DNA of 15,365 nt from Bacilli bacterium (GCA_017411235.1 JAFPMR010000114.1:1-15365), one strand, 5' to 3'. Positions 8,601 to 13,558 are shown, numbered from the stretch's first letter. The notes: generated by a model not told the origin, from the sequence alone. Translations and numbers: made by a program.

Positions 8601-8894
8601 AAAGAAGTAATTGAAGATACTGCATACGAATATGATAAGAGTGAATATACAGTTAAAGTTGTTGTTAATGATAATGGAGAAAAGTTCACAATTAGTAGTG
8701 TAGAATTATTAGATGCTGCAGATATGGTATTTAATAATAAGACTGTTAAGGCTTCATCTGATACAGATGAAAAAGAAGAAGAAAATCCTAATCCAAATAC
8801 TGGATCATTTATTAGAACAGTAGTTATTATTCTATTTGCAATAAGTATGTTTACTGTTGTGTTTATGTACAAGAAATTTAGTTACTTAAAATAA
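2631..8894 (+). CDS. Giant sortase-anchored surface adhesin with Ig-like modules and FctA-type isopeptide domain
   Basis: 2087 residues. Residues ~9-25 are a hydrophobic export signal. The C-terminus is a sorting signal: an acidic, Pro-rich spacer, NPNTG (2054-2058), ~19 hydrophobic residues, then a Lys-bearing tail. Residues ~1920-2040 match the FctA/Spy0128 pilin fold, which forms Lys-Asn isopeptide bonds; likely residues are Lys1931 (AYKYLDGK), Glu1992 (YKVKEV) and Asn2036 (VFNNK). Residues ~1265-1915 look like four beta-rich modules of ~160-190 residues; three begin with a buried Trp motif (Trp1461, Trp1622, Trp1788) and several end in an ITYTTKV-type strand. Trp253 starts a similar segment. 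The first 1220 residues are Tyr/Asn/Asp-rich and hold all 12 cysteines as six close pairs. The role is probably adhesion to host, mucus or other cells; the ligand is unknown. No sortase gene is in the window. Nothing suggests a frameshift. The gene is monocistronic and faces a convergent gene. Confidence 0.85.
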   Translation: MSFKRVNKKILLILVILLFSVLLINGKSISHAFTSLFNAKNEGTVLEEDELSNVVNEMYITILDDKANVVATTNPNTTVHSDYAFTPTTNPRKYVSYSGKYVLLFEVKDTASLDKNKTLLKEDVIYNMTLPEYMMGYETYPEDSNVTNECLEFISENDLQACAGVYGTNHLQMLFSSLGDKYDIRFNYQFFIEFDDSGRTQDPSLKTFDFGKFGSLQLMFEGEPVPTVQDGTNYKVTVTNNGNTSITNNYSKWTVDLKNLKDSLEYNGYLEIEYGSYLGLAIDRNNVYENIDISIDGAVLDKKYNDDDLGGCFYNDTNDCLIPFSIVNTDSIAGGGNDAALAKKIKLDLSSSDLEGIENIKVVSTLKNYVTYGTNASNVYLTVTANYVDSDNLLDRYYSSIGNHTSFSNPSTTPNIGITYNKEGKVAGEIADSITSKITIDMGTKNYIAVDVGAGNYSNDMGAYYYMSSKGFMADADDISDTLRVKINNEEVTFERLSDLNINYLVNGIDKIDPAVQRQMAAVIDTYGDNVDGNLHNILKGPENDDGDYYWLVISRDTLNTANLNSDGNNIYDDNTSSGVLGVPAAWKVYFFNVSKSKIEVEWDSYLEKVNYNGTSNASKFVTFQTTINGYSYSAKYTDTLTNPLVLRNEILNNGFVRWDAILDTKVIKNDSDLIHELALNVYLPYNMSIASEGYYNADNNSYIGTVGGATGTILDVSVPYICSGETGNKINSCTGYQAYSENGFGTGVTNSIYSISADNKYTVKLNNVPTRTEGYVHIVFFTKVSFSSDYTYNFNSYEVNVETVVNSNINEYTDSHMGGNSPMRRYDIVSKSAVTYPYTDYDNNYGSVGPDSVYTDIKLYSDYGYGSSINSVCTSLDNRYNCNNRPLLNGRFQFFIQSDYSDRLYIDELHISLNDGEHVLDVTNIREYFDNGTVPGNLGGQDPNWSAGAVPDQPFTVCEEDDEGNIGPDAICANISAVSNGYTVELTNLDNVYYISATTKAITDFSGFFDNVVLNGNTYGYYLYAVPFEWEPNDQSVNNGNTFYYYTEWYPEADLSINASYYMSNDWSANYAATVDLRDSHTDYVRIRPFVDSAYNYTLKKTQGSKIEIDDLREFLDLKNVAIYLEDGNSSYVVYANEEFNSRFAGSTITFDDSGNGLFDAKIMLPAEIYANADYELHFSMSYRLELKPEVREQDFYEGGHVSLRINTLAERLYDCQTCAAIMGGQEYPSSFDPGSGIMRVYANQYGSSIGWFHYLYPPTVNKVASGSVENREYTITYTLRSAGKNGPVELKLLDEASIQTNNYYTNLNTYFIQLKGLFAKYSKYKNVKITYENETYDVPETSGEFNIGTIPATVEYLEGSLGMKIRFQPNNYGDVAVVTYKLETDYSSFYAEAIENGILTADGKLPGYTTALSYRVYNTAKDENSNENKGSNGSYISVSDVKPKIAKRNSTLGVDSHKWTVSFNTGVDSQPITIEDNLELIVDESQLDAYKNALEFSDLVIKVNNNVIYQNNEFTEGWENTVTINRDGLKTTYLFKDTDTKEFTGGNSAIVIEYVTKLDFDKLDEYLSSINVTLKNTSTLVKSGLNDSAFSTANISRTYGHTVSKAKLGNTLNDLTEANWKIEIKADDKSEKNVRFTDTMTLGSDFGEYLSISKFRIEYKETPNSEIRILYDSESGVNSLGDITLGMNDNDAFEIGKNGKYNFNITIPELKAKSSITITYTTKVDKEEYILAGEVLDKELVITNKLVDEFFNRTYTQIASTKVSADISKKFTSLGKDATGFTRIKWMVDVNLAEYYNLSDLDGLNVTVTDDISNVFGLEPESVEVRYLTVNANGNVVGNKLTADKYTVTTEDNVVVVKLLDPTNTPNVEISFVTKVMGSITNVRNSVVLKVGNKEREVVVTDDTPIYVPSVFGVIYSRDMLTYSLYAYKYLDGKVTDETFKFSITEVDDTGAEVPDGYKTTSTNSDDEGKIEFNGIKYSQAGTYYYKVKEVIEDTAYEYDKSEYTVKVVVNDNGEKFTISSVELLDAADMVFNNKTVKASSDTDEKEEENPNPNTGSFIRTVVIILFAISMFTVVFMYKKFSYLK
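6993..8360 (+). repeat. Three diverged Trp-marked Ig-like modules in the adhesin
   Basis: HKWTVSF (Trp1461), NWKIEI (Trp1622) and IKWMVDV (Trp1788) open segments spaced 161 and 166 residues apart. Each is followed by a D-rich strand (IEDN, FTDTM, VTDDI) and closes with a strand of the type VIEYVTK, ITYTTKV or ISFVTKV. A fourth segment, starting near residue 1272, lacks the Trp. Boundaries are approximate and no DNA-level repeat identity is evident. Confidence 0.55.
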
Positions 8895-8920
8895 AAAAGA
8901 TATCAAATGATATCTTTTTT
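8893..8920. terminator. Bidirectional terminator between convergent genes
   Basis: AAAAAAGATATC (8893-8904) pairs perfectly with GATATCTTTTTT (8909-8920) around an AAAT loop, so both strands give a hairpin plus U tract. The left arm begins in the adhesin's TAA (8892-8894), and the right arm ends on the first base of the minus-strand stop (complement of 8920-8922). It serves both genes. Confidence 0.85.
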
Positions 8921-9270
8921 TATTTAGCAATTAGTTTCATTTTTTTAAGGCTACATTCACGACATCTATATTGAGGATTCTTATCTTCAGTACGATCATA
9001 ATTTCCCCACATAACTATACGGTAACCTTTAGTATGTTTATGACAGTCATGACATTCAGTCTTTTCTTTTATTTCCCATAAAGGAACATCTGAGGTTTTT
9101 TTAAAAATTATTTTATCTACCCAGAAGAAGATGAGACCTCCTATAAAGTTAGCTATTATAGTAGCTGTTAGAGTATTCATATTAGCAAGTAGTTTTAATA
9201 CTACTGCTAAGATAGGAGTACTTAATTGCCATCTAACTAGATATAAAAAATATTTTTTAAAAAATGCCAT
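8920..9270 (-). CDS. Two-TM membrane protein with C-terminal zinc ribbon
   Basis: 116 residues, convergent with the adhesin. Residues ~14-29 and ~34-56 are hydrophobic. The second helix (ANFIGGLIFFWVDKIIF) recalls half of a GtrA-type flippase/polysaccharide membrane protein, but GtrA proteins normally have four helices, so this is not a standard member. The soluble tail carries CHDC (73-76) and CREC (103-106), a classic four-Cys zinc-ribbon arrangement with a 26-residue insert. The charge pattern places the ribbon in the cytoplasm. Function is unknown; the domain pair suggests a membrane-tethered metal-binding or regulatory protein. GGTGAT lies just upstream of the ATG, as at other genes here. 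It is the only leftward gene in the window and is divergent from the sigma factor. Confidence 0.75.
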   Translation of the reverse strand: MAFFKKYFLYLVRWQLSTPILAVVLKLLANMNTLTATIIANFIGGLIFFWVDKIIFKKTSDVPLWEIKEKTECHDCHKHTKGYRIVMWGNYDRTEDKNPQYRCRECSLKKMKLIAK

Positions 9271-9281
9271 ATATTATCACC

Positions 9282-9299
9282 ATAAGAATTATATCTTAT
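9282..9299. repeat. Inverted repeat centred on a -10 element
   Basis: ATAAGA (9282-9287) and TCTTAT (9294-9299) are perfect 6-bp arms around ATTATA, which is the complement of the minus-strand TATAAT. The arms end exactly at the hexamer. It could be an operator for the divergent region, or chance in very AT-rich DNA. Confidence 0.4.
9288..9293 (-). promoter_or_regulatory. -10 element for the zinc-ribbon gene
   Basis: A perfect TATAAT on the minus strand, with transcription expected to start ~11 nt before the ATG at 9270. Unlike the plus-strand promoters it lacks the upstream TG, and no -35 is evident. Confidence 0.5.
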
Positions 9300-9311
9300 A
9301 TTTTTTAATAG

Positions 9312-9320
9312 TGATATAAT
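9312..9320 (+). promoter_or_regulatory. Extended -10 promoter for the sigma/anti-sigma operon
   Basis: TG at 9312-9313, A, then TATAAT at 9315-9320. A start near 9327 would give a leader of about 60 nt, far longer than the 9-20 nt leaders elsewhere in the window. That leaves room for a second, sigma-specific promoter between it and the gene. Confidence 0.5.
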
Positions 9321-9386
9321 TTTTTTATAAAATATGCAAGGATTTTAAATTCTCAATTGTATTATGGGTAGAAAGGAAGAAAAAAG

Positions 9387-9860
9387 ATGAAGAAATACAC
9401 TGATAAAGAAATCAAAGAAATGTATGATAGAAACATAGATATGTTATATAAAGTAACATATACATACTTTAAAGGTGATATTGGTAAGATAGAAGATTCT
9501 ATACAAGATCTATTCTTAAAAGTTATAGATAAGAATATTAGATTTGATAGTTTAGAACATGAAAAAGCTTGGTTCATCGTTGCTGTTAGAAACATATGTA
9601 AGAATATGTTAAAGAGAAAATGGAACGAAGAAGTAGAACTAGACTTTGAAGTATCTAAAGAAAAAGAAGAAGACAATACAATAGAATTAGTAATGCAATT
9701 ACCTAATGAATACAAACTACCTATATATTTATTCTATTATGAAAACTACAGTTGTGTAGAAATAGCTAAGATAATGAAGATACCGGAGAATACAGTTTAT
9801 TCATATCTTAGTAGAGGAAGAAAGAAACTGAAAATTATGATTGAGGAGGAAGATTTATGA
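9387..9860 (+). CDS. ECF-type (group 4) RNA polymerase sigma factor
   Basis: 157 residues with the two-domain ECF layout and no region 1 or 3. Residues ~10-78 are sigma-2: the DSIQDLFLKV helix (37-46), which contacts core polymerase, and the AWFIVAVRNICKNMLKRK helix (61-78), which recognises the -10. Residues ~100-150 are sigma-4 with a helix-turn-helix at SCVEIAKIMKIPENTVYSYL (122-141), followed by the basic SRGRKKLK. It directs polymerase to a small regulon, probably including its own promoter, when released from its anti-sigma factor. AAAGGAAG (9372-9379) precedes the ATG by 7 nt. Its TGA stop overlaps the next start as ATGA, typical of sigma/anti-sigma pairs made in step. The family is secure; the signal and targets are unknown, although the neighbours point to the envelope. 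Confidence 0.93.
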   Translation: MKKYTDKEIKEMYDRNIDMLYKVTYTYFKGDIGKIEDSIQDLFLKVIDKNIRFDSLEHEKAWFIVAVRNICKNMLKRKWNEEVELDFEVSKEKEEDNTIELVMQLPNEYKLPIYLFYYENYSCVEIAKIMKIPENTVYSYLSRGRKKLKIMIEEEDL

Positions 9861-11416
9861 AAGATATAAAGAAAGTATATGATGATATTAAAATAAGTGA
9901 AAGAGAAAAGAATAAAATATTTAATAATATAATGGAGAATAGAAAGAAAAGATTTAATTGGGGACCAATATTTGGAGTAGGTGCTGTTGCATTAGCATCA
10001 TTTGGATTCTTTATGATAGCTAATAAAGGTGGTAATAACACTATCTTAAAACCAAATGAAGCCGTTAAGAGAAATGTTGCTTTAGAAAATAGTTATAGAA
10101 AAGAAATAATTACAGGTACTAAGAAATACTTAGAAGCTAATAAGATTGATGTATCTGAATTAGAAGAAGGAGAAGAATTAATAATTAAGGGAGAAGACAT
10201 TGTAGAAAATGAAGAATACAATGTATGTAAAGGTAACTTAGTTATTAAAAGATATAATGATGATTTCTCATATAGTACAGATGTTACTTGTGAAGGAGAA
10301 GATACTGATCTAAGTAATGCTAAAGAATATGTTATTTATAGTGGTACTTTAACAGATGTATTTGAAATTAAATATGGTATAGCAGTAGCATCTATTAGTA
10401 ATGTTAAGAAACCAGATTTACAAGTATTAGATTGTGATGCTAATTTAATTGTTATGAACAATGATGGTAAGATTAGATTTAATAAAACTATTGTATCTAA
10501 ATATACTGATGAAGATTCAACCGTTGTAGTTAAGAATGTTAAACAAGTAAATGGTAAATACTATTTATTATTAGAAGTAGCTAATGATATTCATTTTGAA
10601 CCATCAGGTGCTGGTCATTTAAGAAATCATTATTATCTAATGGTATTAGATGAAAATGGTGAAGAATTAAGTTATGATGAATTACTAGATAATGGTAAAC
10701 CATTATATATTGATAACTTTATTGGTGGTGATAATTATACAGTTTACTATACAGGTTATTCATTAGATCAAACTACATTTGAAACAGTTAATGAAATTAT
10801 TAAAGTTACTGAAGATGGTATAGAAACTATTCCTTATACTATTACTGAAGAAAGTGGTAAAAAAGATGTAGCTAGAAATACTGTTATATCTGGATATGAA
10901 GAAAAGAGTTTCTATGGATATAAATATGATAAGAGCTATGCAGGATCTAATTATTATTCAGCTAAGACTTTATTTAAGATGAATGATAAAGCTGAAATAG
11001 TGTGGGAAACTAAATTAGAAAACTTTAATATTAATAAAGTAGAAGTCGCTAATGAAAAAGTATATGTATTAGGTCATAATGGAAGTATAGCAAGATTATT
11101 CGTATTTGGTAGAGATGGTCAAAAGAAAGGCGAAACTGATCTTGGAGATTTCTATAATGTATCTAGTTATTATGTAGAAGGTACTAGAGTAATCGTTAAA
11201 GGTTCTGATAAAAAAGGAAATGAATTCTTTGAAATCTTTGATGAACAATTAGAAAAAATAGAAAAAGTAGAAATTGATAATAGTGATATCAAAGAGAACT
11301 TCGAATATAGTTTCATGCAATATGCTAAGATTGAAGATGGTAAAGTTATTGCTGGATATACAGTTAATAAAAATTTATCTTTAAGTGACGAAGTATTATT
11401 AGTATTTAATAAATAA
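9857..11416 (+). CDS. Probable anti-sigma factor: short cytoplasmic domain, one TM, large extracytoplasmic beta-rich domain
   Basis: 519 residues. Residues 1-34 are a charged helical segment facing the cytoplasm, placed to hold the sigma factor; there is no HxxxCxxC zinc motif of the ZAS class. Residues ~36-54 form one membrane helix (WGPIFGVGAVALASFGFF). The remaining ~460 residues lie outside. Residues ~75-150 form a small domain with Cys124 and Cys145. Beyond ~185 there are repeated strand pairs with phrases such as VLDENGEEL, VYVLGHNGS and VFGRDGQ, suggesting a beta-propeller. The start overlaps the sigma stop (ATGA) and has a strong GAGGAGG site 7 nt upstream (9843-9849) inside the sigma gene, so translation is coupled. 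The outer domain presumably senses a ligand or envelope damage. The anti-sigma role comes from position and topology; the propeller reading is inference. Confidence 0.75.
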   Translation: MKDIKKVYDDIKISEREKNKIFNNIMENRKKRFNWGPIFGVGAVALASFGFFMIANKGGNNTILKPNEAVKRNVALENSYRKEIITGTKKYLEANKIDVSELEEGEELIIKGEDIVENEEYNVCKGNLVIKRYNDDFSYSTDVTCEGEDTDLSNAKEYVIYSGTLTDVFEIKYGIAVASISNVKKPDLQVLDCDANLIVMNNDGKIRFNKTIVSKYTDEDSTVVVKNVKQVNGKYYLLLEVANDIHFEPSGAGHLRNHYYLMVLDENGEELSYDELLDNGKPLYIDNFIGGDNYTVYYTGYSLDQTTFETVNEIIKVTEDGIETIPYTITEESGKKDVARNTVISGYEEKSFYGYKYDKSYAGSNYYSAKTLFKMNDKAEIVWETKLENFNINKVEVANEKVYVLGHNGSIARLFVFGRDGQKKGETDLGDFYNVSSYYVEGTRVIVKGSDKKGNEFFEIFDEQLEKIEKVEIDNSDIKENFEYSFMQYAKIEDGKVIAGYTVNKNLSLSDEVLLVFNK

Positions 11417-11438
11417 AAGAAGCAATGCTTCTTTTTTT
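11410..11438 (+). repeat. 29-nt direct repeat, copy 1
   Basis: Identical to 12016-12044. It spans the end of the anti-sigma gene (AAA-TAA) and the terminator. The two copies flank the three-TM gene and its promoter, 606 bp apart. Confidence 0.8.
11415..11438 (+). terminator. Intrinsic terminator overlapping the stop codon
   Basis: AAAAGAAGC (11415-11423) pairs with GCTTCTTTT (11427-11435) around AAT, with a run of seven T to 11438. The hairpin starts on the second base of the TAA stop (11414-11416). Confidence 0.85.
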
Positions 11439-11439
11439 A

Positions 11440-11448
11440 TGCTATACT
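11440..11448 (+). promoter_or_regulatory. Extended -10 promoter (TGCTATACT)
   Basis: TG at 11440-11441 and TATACT at 11443-11448, one base after the terminator's T tract. Initiation ~7 bp on would fall at the first bases of AGGTGA (11455-11460), leaving a leader of only ~10 nt. Confidence 0.65.
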
Positions 11449-11464
11449 AAAGATAGGTGATAGT

Positions 11465-12022
11465 ATGAAAAAGAATAATAATGTTAAACCAAATAATAAG
11501 GCATTGTATATAGTAAATATTGTAATAGCTATAGTGCTTTTAGTTGAGGTATTGGCATTACGTGGTTTATTTGTAGAAGAAGTTAGTGATTCAAGAATAG
11601 GTGGCATTGATTTGGGATTTATGGTTTCATACTTAATATTGATTCCAACAATAATTATAGCTTTTGTATTTAATATTATGTTAATTGTAAAAAAAGGTAC
11701 TAAAGCTATTAAATATATTTTTCTTATTCCAACTTTATTAGGTCTTACTTTTGCTTTAACATTTTATAAAGATTCTAGTAAACCAGCTAAAACTCCTGTA
11801 GTTGATACTTTTACATGTGAATTAGATGGTGAAGAAACTGAATATAATGTTCATAAAGAAAAGACTCCTGAAGGAGAATATGTATATCATATTGGAAAAC
11901 CAGAAAAAGATTGGATGACTGAAGAAGATGACTATTATTCAAAGATAGAAAAAGGTTCATTTAAAGAAGTTAAAGAAGGTATTACTGAGATATATAAAAA
12001 CCATGGAGGTTCATGTAAATAA
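11465..12022 (+). CDS. Three-TM membrane protein with extracytoplasmic Cys-pair tail
   Basis: I do not recognise this 185-residue protein. Residues ~13-33, 51-74 and 82-100 are membrane helices. A Lys/Asn-rich N-terminus (1-12) and a Lys-rich loop (76-84) mark the inside, which puts the C-terminal ~85 residues outside. That tail is acidic and carries Cys118 (DTFTCELDGEE) and Cys184 four bases before the stop, a likely disulfide. AGGTGA (11455-11460) lies 4 nt before the ATG. It is a single-gene unit with its own promoter, between two identical terminators. The tail could bind a ligand or a partner at the membrane, but nothing here names a function. Confidence 0.8.
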   Translation: MKKNNNVKPNNKALYIVNIVIAIVLLVEVLALRGLFVEEVSDSRIGGIDLGFMVSYLILIPTIIIAFVFNIMLIVKKGTKAIKYIFLIPTLLGLTFALTFYKDSSKPAKTPVVDTFTCELDGEETEYNVHKEKTPEGEYVYHIGKPEKDWMTEEDDYYSKIEKGSFKEVKEGITEIYKNHGGSCK

Positions 12023-12044
12023 AAGAAGCAATGCTTCTTTTTTT
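12016..12044 (+). repeat. 29-nt direct repeat, copy 2
   Basis: Identical to 11410-11438, spanning the last Lys codon, stop and terminator of the three-TM gene. Identity ends just before the -10 region; downstream the two copies share only the GGTGATAGTATG start box. Confidence 0.8.
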
Positions 12045-12045
12045 T
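12021..12045 (+). terminator. Intrinsic terminator overlapping the stop codon
   Basis: Same hairpin as at 11415: AAAAGAAGC (12021-12029), AAT, GCTTCTTTT (12033-12041), with T to 12045. It begins at the second base of the stop (12020-12022), and its last T is also the T of the next promoter's TG. Confidence 0.85.
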
Positions 12046-12053
12046 GTTATAAT
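12045..12053 (+). promoter_or_regulatory. Extended -10 promoter (TGTTATAAT) fused to the terminator
   Basis: TG at 12045-12046 and TATAAT at 12048-12053. The T of TG is the final T of the terminator tract. A start near 12060 gives a ~9-nt leader consisting of GGTGATAGT. Confidence 0.75.
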
Positions 12054-12068
12054 TTAATTGGTGATAGT

Positions 12069-12833
12069 ATGAACTATGCATATGTTACATTATTAAGTAC
12101 TAATAATTATTATGAAGGTGTTTTAGTTTTATTTGAATCATTAAAGAAGACGAAACCTAAATATAATAATTTTGTTGTTATAGTTAATGAGGATATAGAT
12201 AGAGATAAAATAGATGACTTAAAAAGAAGAGGATATATTGTAATAGAAAAGAAAAGAATAGATGGTTCTAAAGTAAAGAATAGTACTTATAAACATTGGT
12301 CAAATACTTTTGATAAGTTTAATGTTTTTGATTTAGATTATGATAAGATTGTCTATTTAGATAGTGATATGTATATTAATAAAAACATTGATGAATTATT
12401 CTTATTGCCTCATATGTCTGCAAGTATAGCAGGTAAAGGAATGAATAATGATTGGGATAATTTAAATTCGGGAATGATGGTTATAGAACCTGATAAAAGG
12501 ATTAAAGAAGGTTTAATAGAATTATTAAATTCTAGAGATCATGAAGATGTTGGAGATCAAGATTTAATAGGTGAGTATTTTGATTGGAGAAATAAAAATT
12601 TAGAAGTATCAGAAAACTATAATATGTTTGCTGGATATGTAGATCATTATGTTAATGAATTGAATTATAAAGTAGAGGATATAGCTATTATTCATTATGT
12701 AGGTTCTAGGAAGCCTTGGATGTTAGATGGTAAATCTCTTAGTAAAGAGTTAACTAGATTAAATAAGGAAAATAAAAAAATAGAATTAGATTTTTTGAGT
12801 AAATATATACGCTTGTTTGAAAAAATAAAATAA
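12069..12833 (+). CDS. GT8 family glycosyltransferase (glycogenin/LgtC-like)
   Basis: 254 residues. The GT8 family transfers sugars from nucleotide-sugar donors with retention of configuration, using Mn2+ held by a DxD motif. Seen here: an N-terminal donor-binding strand YAYVTLLSTNNYYEGV (3-18), the DxD as YLDSDMYI (Asp98, Asp100), LNSGMMVI (132-139), GDQDLI (162-167), and the second metal-ligand motif HYVGSRKPW (209-217). All core elements are present. There is no membrane segment, so it acts in the cytoplasm, perhaps on a surface glycan or lipid-linked acceptor. The reading frame is open from an earlier ATG at 12003, but that would run through the preceding gene's end and terminator; GGTGAT (12060-12065) and the promoter fix the start at 12069. 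No hairpin follows the gene. The family is firm; donor and acceptor are unknown. Confidence 0.92.
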   Translation: MNYAYVTLLSTNNYYEGVLVLFESLKKTKPKYNNFVVIVNEDIDRDKIDDLKRRGYIVIEKKRIDGSKVKNSTYKHWSNTFDKFNVFDLDYDKIVYLDSDMYINKNIDELFLLPHMSASIAGKGMNNDWDNLNSGMMVIEPDKRIKEGLIELLNSRDHEDVGDQDLIGEYFDWRNKNLEVSENYNMFAGYVDHYVNELNYKVEDIAIIHYVGSRKPWMLDGKSLSKELTRLNKENKKIELDFLSKYIRLFEKIK

Positions 12834-12837
12834 TTGT

Positions 12838-12847
12838 ATGTTATAAT
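12838..12847 (+). promoter_or_regulatory. Extended -10 promoter (ATGTTATAAT)
   Basis: TG at 12839-12840 and TATAAT at 12842-12847, only four bases after the stop of the glycosyltransferase. The predicted leader is ~9 nt with GGTGAT at 12854-12859. No terminator precedes this promoter, so readthrough could also feed the gene. TTGAAA at 12817-12822 is a possible -35, but its 19-bp spacing is long. Confidence 0.7.
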
Positions 12848-12862
12848 TTAGATGGTGATAGT

Positions 12863-13558
12863 ATGAAGAAAGTATTATTGGTATTGGTATTATTAATTTT
12901 ACCAGTTATAGTAAATGCTACTAGTTATAAAGCTGAAGATCTAACAATAGATATAAGTGATGATTGGATGGTATTTACTAGAGATAATTTAGAGAATAAT
13001 GAGAATCTAGCAAAGTTAGGTGTCTCTGAAGCTACTTTAAAAGCACAAATGAATACATATGGTATGTATGTAGATGCTATAAGTACTTTTGATAGTGTTA
13101 ATTATGTAGAGATGTTTATATTTGTTAAGGATACTAAAGAAGAAACTATGAACTTACATAAATATAAAGATGCTGATGCTTTAAAAGTAGGAGAAGAGTT
13201 ATATAGCAATTATAAATCTACTAGATTAGATTTATATAAAACTAAGAGATTAACATATATAGTATGTGAATATACTGATAAAGTTAATGGTAATACTTTA
13301 TATTTAATTGATTACTATACTGTTATTAATGGTAAAGGATATACAATTAAGGTTCAAAGTCCTGGTTCTTTTGATGATAATGCTAAGAAGAATATTGAAA
13401 AAATGATTATATCTGCAAGTTTTAAATTAAATAAGCATTATGAGAAATCACCATATAAGAATAAATTTATTTATATTATTATATGTGGTGTTGTAGGTGG
13501 AGCTTTAGGTGCTGTTACTTCAGTACTTAAAAATAAAAAGAAGAAAATGGGTGTTTAA
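12863..13558 (+). CDS. Exported single-pass surface protein
   Basis: 231 residues. Residues 1-19 are a signal peptide (KKVLLVLVLLILPVIVNA, with a likely cut after Ala19). Residues ~20-200 are an extracytoplasmic alpha/beta domain opening with YKAEDLTIDISDDWMVFTR, a start seen in PsbP-like and related ligand-binding folds of Gram-positive surface proteins; that similarity is weak. Residues ~202-222 are a membrane helix followed by KNKKKKMGV, so the mature protein is anchored with its C-terminus inside. One cysteine (135) lies outside. GGTGATAGT directly precedes the ATG. Its stop abuts the ATG of the next gene (a lipoprotein) with no promoter or terminator between them, so the two form an operon and may act together at the cell surface. 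Function unknown. Confidence 0.85.
   Translation: MKKVLLVLVLLILPVIVNATSYKAEDLTIDISDDWMVFTRDNLENNENLAKLGVSEATLKAQMNTYGMYVDAISTFDSVNYVEMFIFVKDTKEETMNLHKYKDADALKVGEELYSNYKSTRLDLYKTKRLTYIVCEYTDKVNGNTLYLIDYYTVINGKGYTIKVQSPGSFDDNAKKNIEKMIISASFKLNKHYEKSPYKNKFIYIIICGVVGGALGAVTSVLKNKKKKMGV

Noticed and set aside
8591..8872. Minus-strand open frame opposite the FctA-type domain
   Set aside because: It is a by-product of AT-rich codon use on the coding strand, with no start signals.
9282..9307. ATAAGA/TCTTAT hairpin as a plus-strand terminator (T-rich tract follows)
   Set aside because: No plus-strand gene ends here and the stem is short and pure A/T apart from one G-C pair; an operator or chance is more likely.
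9362..9715. Minus-strand open frame opposite the sigma factor
   Set aside because: The plus frame encodes a clear ECF sigma factor; the opposite frame is Ser/Phe-rich and resembles nothing.
12003..12068. Upstream in-frame extension of the glycosyltransferase
   Set aside because: It begins inside the previous gene, reads through the terminator and promoter, and the family's conserved first strand starts at the ATG at 12069, which has its own ribosome site.
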